From Nymphaea colorata (lineage: Eukaryota > Streptophyta > Magnoliopsida > Nymphaeales > Nymphaeaceae), in NCBI RefSeq assembly GCF_008831285.2, contig NC_045148.1, positions 10,173,001 to 10,237,000 on the forward strand: 64,000 nucleotides of DNA. Reading direction: 5' to 3'. Below are positions 24,366-35,179 of the stretch, in pieces; position 1 is the first letter of the stretch, and every line of letters starts with the position of its first letter. The notes beneath the pieces were generated by a model. It made no database searches, had not been told where the DNA came from, and saw only the letters and a list, made by a program, of their open reading frames with translations. Position numbers and translations under genes: made by a program.

Positions 24366-24405
<40 letters not shown>
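24366..24405. repeat. (TA)n microsatellite
   Basis: About 40 bp of TA dinucleotides. Confidence 0.88.
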
Positions 24406-24406
<1 letters not shown>

Positions 24407-24602
24407 AATGGTTTACTCAATGATGGTTGAAAGAAAATAAAAAGGAAAAAATGTGAAGTAATAGTAGATAATGAAAATGTACATCACTTCTTTTTTTTCT
24501 TATTTTAGTTCATACCATTTGTTTCATTGTTTTTTCAATTAAGATAGATTTTCGTGAGTTAAGTGACTCTAGAACATCTAATTTTTATGTGTGTATGTGA
24601 GT

Positions 24603-24604
<2 letters not shown>

Positions 24605-24678
<74 letters not shown>

Positions 24679-24701
24679 AGAAAGAGAGAGAAAGAAGAGA
24701 G
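24605..24701. repeat. (TA)n plus GA-rich microsatellite
   Basis: About 70 bp of TA followed by an imperfect GA-rich tail. Confidence 0.9.
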
Positions 24702-25079
24702 AGTAATTGGTAAATGTCAAACCACGTGGACAACATACAAAAATAGAATACTTAAATTGGTATTGAAAATTATTTTAAAGGAAACGTAAACATGATAATG
24801 TGTCCATGAAAACCAATTTAATATAAATCATATTGTATTTTTTGTTAATTTTATAAAATATTTGATTTTTCTACTATTACAATTTTGATGTTATAAGAGT
24901 CATTCATTTTTTATTATAAAAGAAAACCTTATTAAAGTAAAAAAATGCCTAATTTATTATATGTTCCTCAACAAATCATCTCAAAATTATATTAATACAA
25001 AGCTAGATTACTAAAAAACACTTTAATGATTATTTTTACTGAATTTGGCTTTTATTTCTTAATAAAACAATCTAGTATT

Positions 25080-25261
<182 letters not shown>

Positions 25262-25448
25262 AGCCGAGCCCTTGGTTAGTGGACCAGTCATGGAAGATGA
25301 TTGTACAATCCCCTACAATTTATTTATGCTCACTTCTTTTTACGGACACGATCGTACCCACACTATCCGGACATAGAGGTGACATTATCATTTCCTAAAC
25401 GACAGCTGATCAACTGACAAACTTTGCTTTCCCAATGACACAATATGC

Positions 25449-25450
<2 letters not shown>

Positions 25451-25522
<72 letters not shown>
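25451..25522. repeat. (TA)n microsatellite
   Basis: About 70 bp of uninterrupted TA dinucleotides. Confidence 0.9.
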
Positions 25523-25525
<3 letters not shown>

Positions 25526-26159
25526 CAATTACGTTTCACCACGCTTTAGTTACCTCACATGAAGAAACGGGAATTCCAGAGTCTAAGCACAGGATCCACT
25601 TGAAATCAATCAAAGCAGTTTTTAGTTGTTGAATCTAAACAAAATACATGATGTTTTTTTTATTATAGACTCCAAGGACTTGTCACAATTGAATTTTTAA
25701 CATCCTTTAACGTAAAGGTCTTAAATTAGTAGACTCCAACTTTGTATGCAAAAAATGTCATCCGCATGAGAGACATTTTAGCGCGACTAATCATTTGTGC
25801 ATAAAAAATGTGAAAGCAAAAGCAGAGAACAGCCAATGGGAAACAGAAACGTTCACAAGTACATTTGTTCCTTTGAAAAGTCAAATCCACTCTCAGCTTT
25901 AGCGACATACAGCCTGTATCTTTTTTAAAGAGTGTCACACTTGCTGATAATTTGCTAAAAAAAATTGTTTTCAGGTCAAAAATCTTTTGTTTCTTTTAGT
26001 AAGTAAGCGGTTGACAACCCATTGTCAGCTTTAGTTCTTGCTTATTAATTGGCACAACGAAGTTGAAACCAAAAGCAGGGCGGTCTTTTTGAAACTCTGG
26101 TGAAATGGTAGGATCTTGAACGAAATTGCCTTTTTTCTCAGAAAAGGAGAAACTCAAGA

Positions 26160-26760
26160 AGTTGCATGGCTGCAGGGAGGTGGCAGGATATCATTCATAA
26201 TCATGGCCGTCATGTTGAATCACAGAAAGCGTACGCTTCTTCCATAATTATCGAGGCAGACCTAAAGAAGCTCGTGCTGATCAACAGCACATCATCTGCT
26301 TTTCACTTCCTGGAATCAAGAGATTGCAGATGGCTTCTCCCCAAAATCAATCCGTTTTCATCTCTCCATTGGTTCCTTCAGAAGAAAGGAAAGATCTCAG
26401 AGAATCAAATCTGTCTTTCTGGTTCCTGAATCTCTGTGTTTGGAGCTCTGGCCTCCCACCTGAACACTTTGGAGTACTCTGCAAGATTGCCCATGAATCT
26501 GACTGCTCTTAAACTGCTGGAATTCGTGAAGTTATTGCTCGATGTTGGCGCGTTCTCCGGCGACCGAACATATCAGCGGCGACCAACCAAAGGTGGAGTT
26601 GGTGCCGTCGAACGGAGTGTCTTGAACAAGTACTCCTCGACGGGGATTTCGATGAGGGAATAAAGGAGGAAGAGGGTCGGACAACCGTCTTTCATGCTTT
26701 TCTCCAGAGCCCAATAGTGCAAACGCTTGTTGCGAGGTTCATATGTATTTTAAAAGAATG
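26160..26760 (+). other. GC-richer patch, possible gene fragment, unrecognised
   Basis: This patch stands out from its AT-rich flanks and carries overlapping short frames on the plus strand: 26166-26429 (87 aa), 26324-26512 (62 aa), 26436-26663 (75 aa), and a further frame from about 26523 to 26760. None matches a domain I know. The frames break into each other, as in a decayed gene or captured exon set. Function unknown; it may equally be non-coding. Confidence 0.3.
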
Positions 26761-27334
26761 ATTTGTTCAAGTATTTATGAATGCTCCGTCCTCACATGTT
26801 TGGCTCAAATTCGATATAGTATCATTTGTTTATGAAAGGACGAGATGTTTTTGAAAATCTTATTTTTCTTGGTTCAAAACTTATGGTATGATTATGCCCA
26901 TTGTTTGATATTTGGATTTATGAACAATGTTACTAATTTGATACTTTGTTATGTTAATGGCATTTATGACCACATTTCATTTTTTGGAACAAAAACGTGG
27001 AGTTTTTGGATGATATATTTTGGGAATACATGTTTGAATAACACAATGTTATATTTTGTCAAAGTGCCGTCTTTAAGTTGGTTCTGCCGTGTGATGTGGC
27101 CATTTTTGTTTGGCTTTCCACTCGTGTACTGCTCGTCATTTTGTTCACATTGTATAGTTGTTTACGCAAACATCAAACTAAATGTTAACGACACTCAAAC
27201 CATATTTTAGTCAATATCTTTATTCCTACATTTCCTCTTTATGAAATAAACAAAGTGCGATACAGTGACATCTTGTCTTGAATAAGATGTCTTAAATAAA
27301 GTGGTTAAGAATTAACATGTACTGATCGCTGTTT

Positions 27335-27562
27335 GGTTTGACCCCAATAATGGGGGGAGGGAAATATACATGTAGAGGCCGAAGCCCTTTCTTTTTGTCT
27401 CTAGTTTTAGGGTTGTTTCGTGACTCAAGTGGACAGCGAGACATCGATCAACTAAGCATCATGTTTCCATTGTTTGCGACCAAAAGGAGTAACCCATATG
27501 GGAATCGAACTGATGAGCAAACTTTTGTCAGTCCACTAATTCAACCAGCTATGCTATGCTTT
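27335..27562 (-). mobile_element. tRNA-derived SINE-like element
   Basis: Read on the minus strand from about 27562, it has a tRNA-like head: TAGCTGGTTGAATTAGTGGA resembles an A-box region, and about 35 bp on AGTTCGATTCC closely matches the polymerase III B-box GGTTCGAATCC. About 150 bp of unrelated body follows. The 3' end and target duplication are not clear, so the boundaries are approximate. Confidence 0.5.
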
Positions 27563-28453
27563 TAAGGGCAATGTAATAGCAATAATAGGAGTTGTTCCAA
27601 CATGCAAAGAATTTATATGTATAAATTTGGAATTTGGCCATGTTACGGTCAATTTTTTAAATACTTAGGTCACTCATGCATTTGTATGTTGTGTCCCTAG
27701 AGTATACATGCGACTCAGCAAAGTTAGTTCATTGGGCTAAACCTTTTCTAAATATTAGGAAGTTTGCAATTCGAAAAAATATGAATGTTATTAAATCTGT
27801 GTCACGAAAAAGATTAGCTTTCCACCTGCCCAAGGTGACATTCGAGTCTTAGAAGCATCAGAAAATTGAAATGAAACCCCTTATGAATGATCAGAGATAT
27901 TCCAATGTGAGTGAGAATGGGATCCCCCCAAGATCAAGAATCATTAGATCAGATCAGATTTGTAAGGGAAATGAATCCTTAGCTTTTCTTCCTATTTACC
28001 AATCAAATGAAACATCTTGTAGAACTTGCTAGCTATCAACTTAAGAAGCTCAAAGCTAACATCATTTCAAGCGATTGATGATGTGAAAAAGGTTTAGAGG
28101 CATCAGCGGAAAGAGTGGCGTCCATTACCCCGTATAAAATTTTGTCTGCCCAATTTTATGGCATCACTTTCATGTTAATATCCACTTGGATGTAACATCA
28201 CATCTATAAGATGGATTTCAGAAATGAATGAGTTTAAAACATTTAAATAAAAGGGTTACTTAGTAACAACAATTTCAAACTTGTTGAATGCATAACTCTT
28301 ATATGTACACGCAAACTATTGGGACAATTCAAACAACTATTTCTATTTCAAGAATATGTGTTTGTGTGTGTGTGTTTTTGTGTTATATGTTTTCAACCCA
28401 TTCCATTTGGAGGCTGGTTTCACCACTTGTGTACACTTGCCTTTTTTTCTTCA

Positions 28454-28620
28454 TGGTGCTTTATTTGCCATAAAGTACCTAGCTCCTTAATTTTTTTTTT
28501 TTTTTTTATGGGAGGCATCTTAGTCATTATATGCCTCCCATCATGGTGCTTCATTTTCTAAAAAGTACCTAACTCATTGATTTGTTTTCCTTTTGAAGGC
28601 ATCTTAGACATTATCTCTTT
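28454..28620 (+). repeat. Direct duplication of about 85 bp
   Basis: TCATGGTGCTTYATTT, AAAGTACCTARCTC and GAGGCATCTTAGTCATTAT-like blocks occur once from 28454 and again from 28543. The first copy holds a run of 17 T bases that is shorter and mixed in the second. Confidence 0.7.
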
Positions 28621-29071
28621 TCTATCTAATGCTCAAGGTTATTAGATTTATTTAAGACAACATTGGCTTCTGAATCTAATTCTCTTTCAACTTGATCAAT
28701 TTCTGCTTCCTTGTAAACTCATATCTAGGATTTATTTTTCTTAGATGTGTACACACCGGATTTAATTTTCTTGTATAAATTAAGACTGAAACACTAGAGC
28801 TACGGTGGGGAGAGAAAGGAGAGCCGACAAAAAGGGGATCCCAACCGTATGCCATGGTGAACCAGCCACAGCCCAGCTGCGACCTTCAAGCCTTGTAGGG
28901 GAAGAAATCCATCCGACCACCACCACCCTCCTTAAAAGGGCTCCTGCTTTCCTCTTCCACCTCCATCAAGCTTCAAGAACCTTCTCTCCCCCTCCCCACC
29001 TCTCCTTGATCTCTCGGTGAAGTCGTAGAAGAAGCAAGGGAATTGCGGAAGGAAGCGGCAAGAGCAAGGAA

Positions 29072-29317
29072 ATGGCGGGTGCAGCAGCAGGAGCAGGAGC
29101 AGGTGGCGGCGGGTTCTTGAGAAGGACGAGGAAGCAGTTGGCGTCCAAGTTGAGCCTCGGCCGCGCGTGGAAGCGGTGGGAGCTGCAGTGGCCGGAGCGC
29201 CTCCTCCACTTCTCCATCGTCGACGACGTCCTTTTCAAGATCGTCTCCACCTTGGAGCTCATCGCCCTCCTCTCCCTGCTTTCTTTCTACTTCCTCTGCT
29301 GCGGCTGCAGCCTCTGA
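29072..29317 (+). CDS. Small plant protein with C-terminal membrane segment, unknown function
   Basis: Single-exon frame of 81 aa. A Gly/Ala-rich start (residues 2-14) is followed by a basic stretch FLRRTRKQLASKLSLGRAWK (15-34), a WELQWPERLL segment (36-45), and a strongly hydrophobic segment at about 55-78 rich in Leu, Ser, Phe and Cys, ending three residues before the stop. The pattern fits a tail-anchored or small membrane protein with a cytosolic basic N-terminus. Codon use is GC-rich, unlike the flanks, and a purine-rich leader precedes the ATG, which supports real coding. I do not recognise a named family. A shorter real protein starting elsewhere is unlikely because this is the first ATG of the GC-rich block in this frame. 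Confidence 0.65.
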   Translation: MAGAAAGAGAGGGGFLRRTRKQLASKLSLGRAWKRWELQWPERLLHFSIVDDVLFKIVSTLELIALLSLLSFYFLCCGCSL

Positions 29318-29684
29318 CACTCCATGAACACCTTTTCTTTTTCCCCTTTTCCTCTTCTTCAATGGAATGGTGGTGGGTGGTGGTGATTCTGGTTTTGGGG
29401 AGGGGGAGAGAGAGAGGGAGGCAGACAGATGGAACAGAGGTGAAAGATGTGATTGATGGGGGCTTCATTGTTAACTGTTATTTCTTTCTTTCTGTTGGTT
29501 TCGAGTTCCATTTTCTTCTTTCTCTCCATGTAAGTAATCAATCTGCGGTTTCCTTTTCTCTTTCCATGTTATCTCTGCTTCTATCTTTTTTTTTTTTTTT
29601 GGGTGTCTTGGTTCTTGTTCATTTTGATGCTGTAAGACATTCATGAAGAACAATCAATCATCTTTGTAACAGAAGCAGCGAAAG

Positions 29685-29940
29685 CTATCAACGGATTTTA
29701 ATGAAACCAAAGGTCATAAGAAACCTGTCGCCTTCCATTCATCATTGTTGCCTTTCAGTGTGCTTGAAACTTTTGGAGTTCCGGCAAGGACACTCAATCA
29801 ATCATCATGGTTTGATAGCTGTCGAGGGATTTTATGAAAACCAAATCACGAACAGAGTTCATAAAAATCTGACATCCTCCATTCAACATTATTTTCCTTC
29901 CAATGTGCCTTGAAACGCTGGAGTTGCCGCATGGACATTT
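29685..29940 (+). repeat. Tandem duplication of about 128 bp
   Basis: The blocks AGCTATCAACGGATTTTAATGAAA, CTTCCATTCATCATT, GTGTGCTTGAAAC and GGAGTTCCGGCAAGGACA in the first unit recur as diverged versions in the second unit from about 29813. Lies just downstream of the small gene, so may duplicate part of its 3' region. Confidence 0.7.
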
Positions 29941-30530
29941 ATTGCTTGCCGTTCTTGGGCATTTCCTGCTTCTCTTTATTTTTTTCCAAGGTTCCTTGAG
30001 AACATCTCCTCCTCCCAACCCCTTTTTACTGGTTTTGTCGACAGTGGTCCTTCCAATTTGGTCCGTTGGGACAAAACGAGGGGTTAGGTTGCCTTGATCT
30101 TCACCATGGTTAACAATTCACTGTACTTCTTACATTGAAGTTTGCTTTTTCTTTTTTAATCCTAAGGCATGTTTGCATACCGTGGTTAAAAAAAAAAAAC
30201 AGGTAAAAGCTTTTCTACTAAGAAGTTGAAATATCTCCACTCTGCCGGTCTTTTTACTTGACAACTTGGCTGAAAAAATCCAAATTTTCACTCATTTGAA
30301 GGGCTTTACCTAAACTCATATATAAAATGTGACCCTAGAATGCATTTATCCTCGTAATCAGACACTCCCTTACGACAAAATGAGACGAGAAATTCACTTT
30401 AAGTTTCAAACACTTTCGTTTGACAGTTTATTTTGGTCCCTTTTTAGTCTGTTTTTGGGTGAGCAAACATCTAGAAAATCTGACTTCTACATGCCTTTAG
30501 TCCTACCAAGCACTTTTCATCTGTTCCAAA

Positions 30531-30532
<2 letters not shown>

Positions 30533-30582
<50 letters not shown>
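30533..30582. repeat. (TA)n microsatellite
   Basis: About 50 bp of TA dinucleotides ending in TACATATG. Confidence 0.88.
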
Positions 30583-30587
<5 letters not shown>

Positions 30588-31814
30588 GTAAATGTTCTAA
30601 GATTTTTCTTGGTAAACATTATGAACAGGGCTTTTTTTTCTTTTTAACCAATCATCCAATCTACTTGTACCGAGGTTTTGTGGCTAAAACTTTATCATGA
30701 CTTTGCAACTGATAAATTTAGATATTCTCATGTTCGAGTTTCTAGAATAATGTGGATTCATTTTGAAGTTAAGTCTTGGATTTGGATTGAGATGCAAAGT
30801 AAATTGCCAAATAACATTTTCCATGACTTATGGTGTATGGCCTGCTATCCGGCAGCAATTATTGGAAGAAGAACTGAAAATGGGCAGCTGGTATTCGGCT
30901 GGACACGTGAACAATAGCACAAGGATAGCTCATAGACAGCCCCAGTCATGTGCGGCCGTTCTTGTGGGAACAGAACATGATCCAACTATTAATGCTCCAT
31001 TAGATTGAGTTCAGGACGCCAAAGCGGGATCACACGTTGCCCAGATGCACCAACTGCATTCCTTTAGGTCGTGTTTGATTGGACACGATAACCAGTCCTG
31101 AGATGCTCTCTCTAAAACTTACGACTGACTTCTTCAATCTTTCTAGACAAGCATACAACACATTTGTAACGAAAATGGAGATTGGTCAAAACTGCAGACA
31201 AAAAAATCAATCACTCAAACATTCCCTTAAGGCATTTAAGACAGGGCATCTGCAACTGCCCATAGTTGCCAATCTCATGACTCGGACTCGGATAGGCCGA
31301 CAGCTGAGTCACTGAATCAACGAGTTTGACTCCACATTCATTCGAGTAGGTCAAGCTATAAGTTTTTATAGTGTATTTTTATTATAAAAAAATTGTGGGC
31401 ATTTCATATATGATTTTTTTTCTCAATTAAAATTTAATAACATGTAATATGAATGTTTCTATGTTTATTTAGTGAAGTTAGTGGTTGGATGTCTAACAGG
31501 GCAATGACTTGTATGTTCTTGTAAAAGTTAATGCTACCCCATTTTGATGCTTTGAGAGCTATTGTGTGAGCTCGGGTTGGGAACCATTTGTACTCACCAC
31601 TCTTGGGAGCAGCTAGAGCCTTTGTAACAGGCTCAAAACCTTGTGTTGACCAACCTTGTGAGGTAAGATCAGTTACATCCGTGACTCGGAGGACTGGACA
31701 ACTTTCCACGACGGGCTGATTTCAGATTTCAGTGGTGTTTAGCTAGAAGACGGAGTGACAGGCTGGTTTGAGGTTCAGCAGGGTGTGTGAACGGTTTCAG
31801 CTTCAGCAAGCTGC

Positions 31815-32873
31815 ATGGATAGACGCGGGCCAGAGGGAAACTGGCGGGATATGATGGACCTATTTCTGGACGCTTACAAGGAAGGGGTCAGACCGTGAGG
31901 GATCATCTTCAGACCTCGCAAAACTGATTCGGGAGACACCGTAGGAGATGAGGTTTGGGTGGCTGGAAGGCACCCAGATTGTGACTTCGTGGTAGATCAC
32001 CCTACCGTCAACCGGTGCCATTTTCAACTCACGGTGATCAGGTCATCCAAGAAACTTTGGGTGACTGATTTGTCATCAACTTATGGAACCATGATCTCGG
32101 GACGATGGTTGCAGCCTGAAATTCTTGTACGCTTATACGAAGATGACCTCCTTAGAGTAGGGGATTCGGAATGGAGGTTTCAGCCAAAGTGGATAACCAC
32201 AGCTCCCCAGCGGGTGCATATTTCAGACCCCCTACCTAGGCCCGGATATCCAGCTGAGGATGAGAGGACTATTGTCGATCCAGCTCTATCTGAGCAGACT
32301 GAACTTGGTGTGGGCAAATTAGAGGGATGCCAAGAGATGAACGATCATGCAAGACCCCCTTTAAATGCTGAAAGTAAAAACTATACAATAGTGACACCTT
32401 TGATGATGAGCCAGCCTAAAGGGGGAAGGGAGCCTCCTGTCAGCCAAGATATGACTGAAGTCGTAACGAGGACTCCACAGCCCATTGCTCGATATTCCAT
32501 GAACGTCCAAATAGAAAAAGGGGTAGAACCCAACATGGTAACGACTTCAGAAATAGCCCAACGATTTGATGACCTTGGCACCGCATTGATGGAGGACTTA
32601 GGTGCCACACTAAAACAATTTGGCTCAGAGGTTGGGAGTGCCATAAGACGGATCCATGAGAGAGTTGAGGACCTAGAGTATCTCGCGGGGAAGGCTCTTA
32701 AGGATGTTGATACATCTCCGCCACTCAATAGGGAATCCAATCCATCATATGGTTCTTGGAGCCGCACCCTACTCGTGAGCGAGAATGACCCACCAACAGT
32801 CTCACCTAAGGTTGTGCCCCCACACAGCGGTTGCCCTCCCATGAAAGGGAAGAACGCACAAGGCAGGGAATAA
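31815..32873 (+). pseudogene. FHA-domain ORF in the gag position of element A
   Basis: From ATG 31815 one frame runs to the TAA at 32871-32873, broken only by a TGA at 31896-31898 (residue 28). The FHA domain spans about residues 46-127: GRHPDCDFVVDHPTVNRCHF holds the GR and the H of the phosphothreonine pocket, and the stretch LWVTDLSSTYGTMISGR is the second signature. The usual pocket Ser before RxH is Asn here. The style (GRHPDCD, VSGR-like turn, EGD/DDLLRVG) is that of plant FHA proteins such as the PS1 type, known from family memory, not searched. Residues after 130 are unrecognised. FHA domains bind phosphothreonine peptides in nuclear and division proteins. Here it replaces gag, so it was probably captured from a host gene. 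The reading continues in another frame from about 32831. Confidence 0.75.
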
Positions 32874-34243
32874 GTCTCAGATGTAGGGTGAAGTGGAAAA
32901 CCCGATCTGAAGGCAAGTGGGTCCCTCACTTCCAAGAGCAGTTTATGGCTGCAAGGGTAACCAGATCTGAGGGTAAACCACACGTGCTTCAGCAAGAGCC
33001 AATCCAGCTGAGTTCGATAAGGCCACCCGTTGCCTTTAATCATGTCTACCTCGGGCTGGAATGGCAAGCATTGGCTGAGTTCGTAGAGGGCATAGACGCG
33101 TCTGAATCCAGTCAAGAAGAGGCTGATTTTCAACCAGCAATGGACCCAGCTGAATCACGTACTTGCGATGACACGCCACTAGCCAGCGAACCACCCCCTT
33201 TATTAGATTCGATCATTTCTAAGAGCCGAGCTTCAACTTCTATCTCAAGATGTGTTAGCCAGCGGATGTTAGAGGCACCCGACCCAATTAGCTTAAGGGA
33301 TTCCAATGAGCCAGTTATGTGCCCCACCGATGAGGGGGTTAAGTCATCGGTGCTCAGCCAAGGATGTGAACCCCGACGGCCCCTACACAGTACTATTCAA
33401 CCAAGACTAATGGGGGAGTTGGCTGAACCTACCCAGGTTTACCTTGGGCCAAAATGGCTGAAAACAGCCAAGTTCGGAGGGGCAAGGGCACCCAAGCCCA
33501 TGGAGAAAAGGGGATGGACTTATCTCTACAGAAACCAGCAAGCTCTAGGAGGACCTCCCCACGTGAGGGGCATGGAGCTGAAGGAAATTTCAGAACCTAC
33601 ACTCCTCCCACCAGCACTATACCTCTTCCACTTATGCTCCACTTATGCATGAGCATGCTGGCATCTTGGGAAAAGGACCTCTCGGAGTGACTCATCCCAC
33701 TAATGAGAGAGTATCACCCCACCACCAAGCCGGGTATGAGAAGAGAGTTTGGACTCCTTATTGGGTTGCACGTGATGAAAAGGTCATTCTACTTATGCCT
33801 ATTACGACCGGCAGGGATGGACCGAATATAAGAGGCCTGGAAAACCCTCTCAACAGCCACGGAAAGAGAAGCTTAACCAAATACGACCTTCACAATGTAG
33901 AGAAGTTTGGTCAGATTGTGCCAAAGAGTCCAATACATCAGAAAGTCACCCAAATGCTTCATCACATGATCCTCACGGTGAGGGTCTGTCCTCGGTCTCA
34001 TGGGGAAGGTTAAGCCAAGAGGCTAGGACCCAACTCAAGATGGCCAACCGGCACTTAGTAAAGGAAAGAATCGAGCCCGAAGTGAAGCTCATACCCATTG
34101 CAAATCAAGGTGGATCTCAGCCAGTTACGTTGGACAAGGTCAACAAGAGAAATGGCTTCCCACAGGCTGACAAGGGCAGGCAGACCTACCCTACAACCAT
34201 TCCTCGGTACTTAACTTGTAAAGAACGGTTAAATCATGTTTAG
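32831..34243 (+). pseudogene. Unrecognised coding remnants downstream of the FHA domain
   Basis: Three long plus-strand frames follow each other: 32831-33652 (a shift from the FHA ORF), 33645-34013 and 34040-34243. They look like one reading broken by frameshifts. A short internal repeat is visible: VYLGLEWQALAEF (about 33040-33085) and VYLGPKWLKTAKF (about 33438-33475). No domain recognised. The stretch may be the remainder of the captured host gene or an element-specific protein, and it is not the standard gag core seen in element B. Confidence 0.4.
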
Positions 34244-34375
34244 GGAGGACCAAGCTCTTACGGTGAAGCAAACGAGGGACCAAGTCACCCATATGGGCAG
34301 TCCCCTAACCTCAAGGATAAGCCAAGGGGAGAGGACCTCTCCAAGCTTCCAACAGGATCTCTCAAAGAAGACGGT

Positions 34376-35022
34376 ATGGTTGTAACCAACCTGGATGATG
34401 ATGATGGGGGCAGGAGTAAGCACCCCAACAATAGAAATGGGGCCCTAAGGCTGCGAGGATACATCGAAACCATGGGCATGGTACTACTCATAGATAGTGA
34501 ATCACCCCTTAACCTCATCAACCACCAAGACAACCACCAAGTCGCCCATTGGATTGGGGGCGGGGTAAGGGGTCACTACGCAATCAATGAGGGAGTTGGG
34601 GGCGACATAAGGGACCCTTTGGTGCAGCATATGAGGACGTGGAGATCAAGATACAACGCCATCAGTTTCGGACAGATTTGTATGTTTTTGTGAGGTGTGG
34701 ACCAGATGTGGTACTAGGCAGCTCGTGGCTTGAAACTTTAAGAGATGTTGTCCTAAACCCAAGCAACTTAACAGTCCAGTTCCTTAGAGAAAAGGGGGAT
34801 GAAGTAACCCTCTTTGCCTTGGAGCATGGCAGCGCTACTAGGGGTACCTTGGGTGAAGAGACAACCGACCCTTACCTCCGAATGGTAGCATCTACTATTG
34901 GAAAAGAGGATCCAATAGCCCATGACCACACCGTCCGAGAGGTGATTCCTAGGGAAGGAGCTACGAATTCAGTCATCATGGCCAAACTGCTCAGGACCCC
35001 AGTGGTAGAGAGCATCCCCTGA
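34376..35022 (+). pseudogene. Retropepsin-like remnant of element A
   Basis: The frame from 34376 reads LRGYIETMGMVLLIDSE, the position and shape of the aspartic protease start LIDSG, but with Glu in place of the active-site Gly. The 34639 frame carries the matching end, FVRCGPDVVLGSSWLETL, which corresponds to the YGTDIILGVQWIKTL segment in element B's protease. A frameshift separates the halves. A short tail follows with no reverse transcriptase. Inactive as read. Confidence 0.65.
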
Positions 35023-35059
35023 GGAACAATCGGTGCCTCGGTGGTGGGCAACGACACAA

Positions 35060-35170
35060 GTATTGGGTTGAGTGGGACGACTATGACAGAAGGCCGACAT
35101 GAGAGGAGGCTAGCCACGTGACAAGGAGGTTTCCTATGGCAGGAGCCTGGGGGCAAGCTCCATCTAAGGG
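35060..35170 (+). pseudogene. Chromodomain tail of element A
   Basis: In one frame the sequence gives YWVEWDDYDRRPT, a stop, then EEASHVTRRFPMAGAWGQAP. It corresponds to YLVEWDGQDGGPTWEDANSV and RFPMVGAWGQAPSK in element B. The Trp of the chromodomain's T-W-E motif is a stop codon here. The tail directly follows the protease remnant, so reverse transcriptase, RNase H and integrase have been lost. Confidence 0.65.
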
Positions 35171-35179
35171 GGGTGGATT

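Larger units (their letters stand above)
26761..29071. other. Intergenic spacer
   Basis: AT-rich DNA with a SINE-like element (27335-27562) and a local tandem duplication (28454-28620). A 121-codon frame at 26845-27210 is rich in Phe, Leu and Tyr because of T-rich sequence and is not convincing as a gene. The last 250 bp become GC-richer and probably form the promoter and leader of the small membrane protein gene. Confidence 0.5.
29318..31459. other. Intergenic spacer after the small gene
   Basis: The first 350 bp are probably 3' untranslated sequence. A tandem duplication (29685-29940) and a (TA)n tract (30533-30582) follow. Overlapping frames on both strands at 29259-29653 lie in low-complexity purine/pyrimidine-rich sequence and are not convincing. 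A possible decayed MITE with TGTTTGATTG-type ends lies at about 31065-31240. Confidence 0.5.
31460..35179 (+). mobile_element. Non-autonomous Ty3/Gypsy-type element A, carrying an FHA ORF
   Basis: The stretch from about 31534 to 31815 parallels the leader of element B (36304-36580): TTTGAGAGCTATTG, GGGTTGGGAACCATT, ACCAACCTTGTGAGGTA and TACATC.GTGACT are shared in order. A short LTR tail lies before it (about 31460-31533); the rest of the 5' LTR is missing. Inside are an FHA-domain ORF (31815-32873), a long unknown region, a retropepsin-like region (34376-34850) and a chromodomain tail (about 35060-35170) that ends in the same GAWGQAPSK-type peptide as element B. A purine tract (about 35166-35175) then leads into the LTR at 35180. 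No reverse transcriptase, RNase H or integrase is present. Several frameshifts and stops show it is decayed. Confidence 0.75.

Noticed and set aside
26845-27210. 121-codon frame rich in Phe, Leu and Tyr
   Set aside because: T-rich DNA gives such hydrophobic frames by chance; no conserved pattern was seen.
32381-33133. 250-codon minus-strand frame opposite the FHA ORF
   Set aside because: Antisense shadow; the plus strand carries the recognisable FHA domain.
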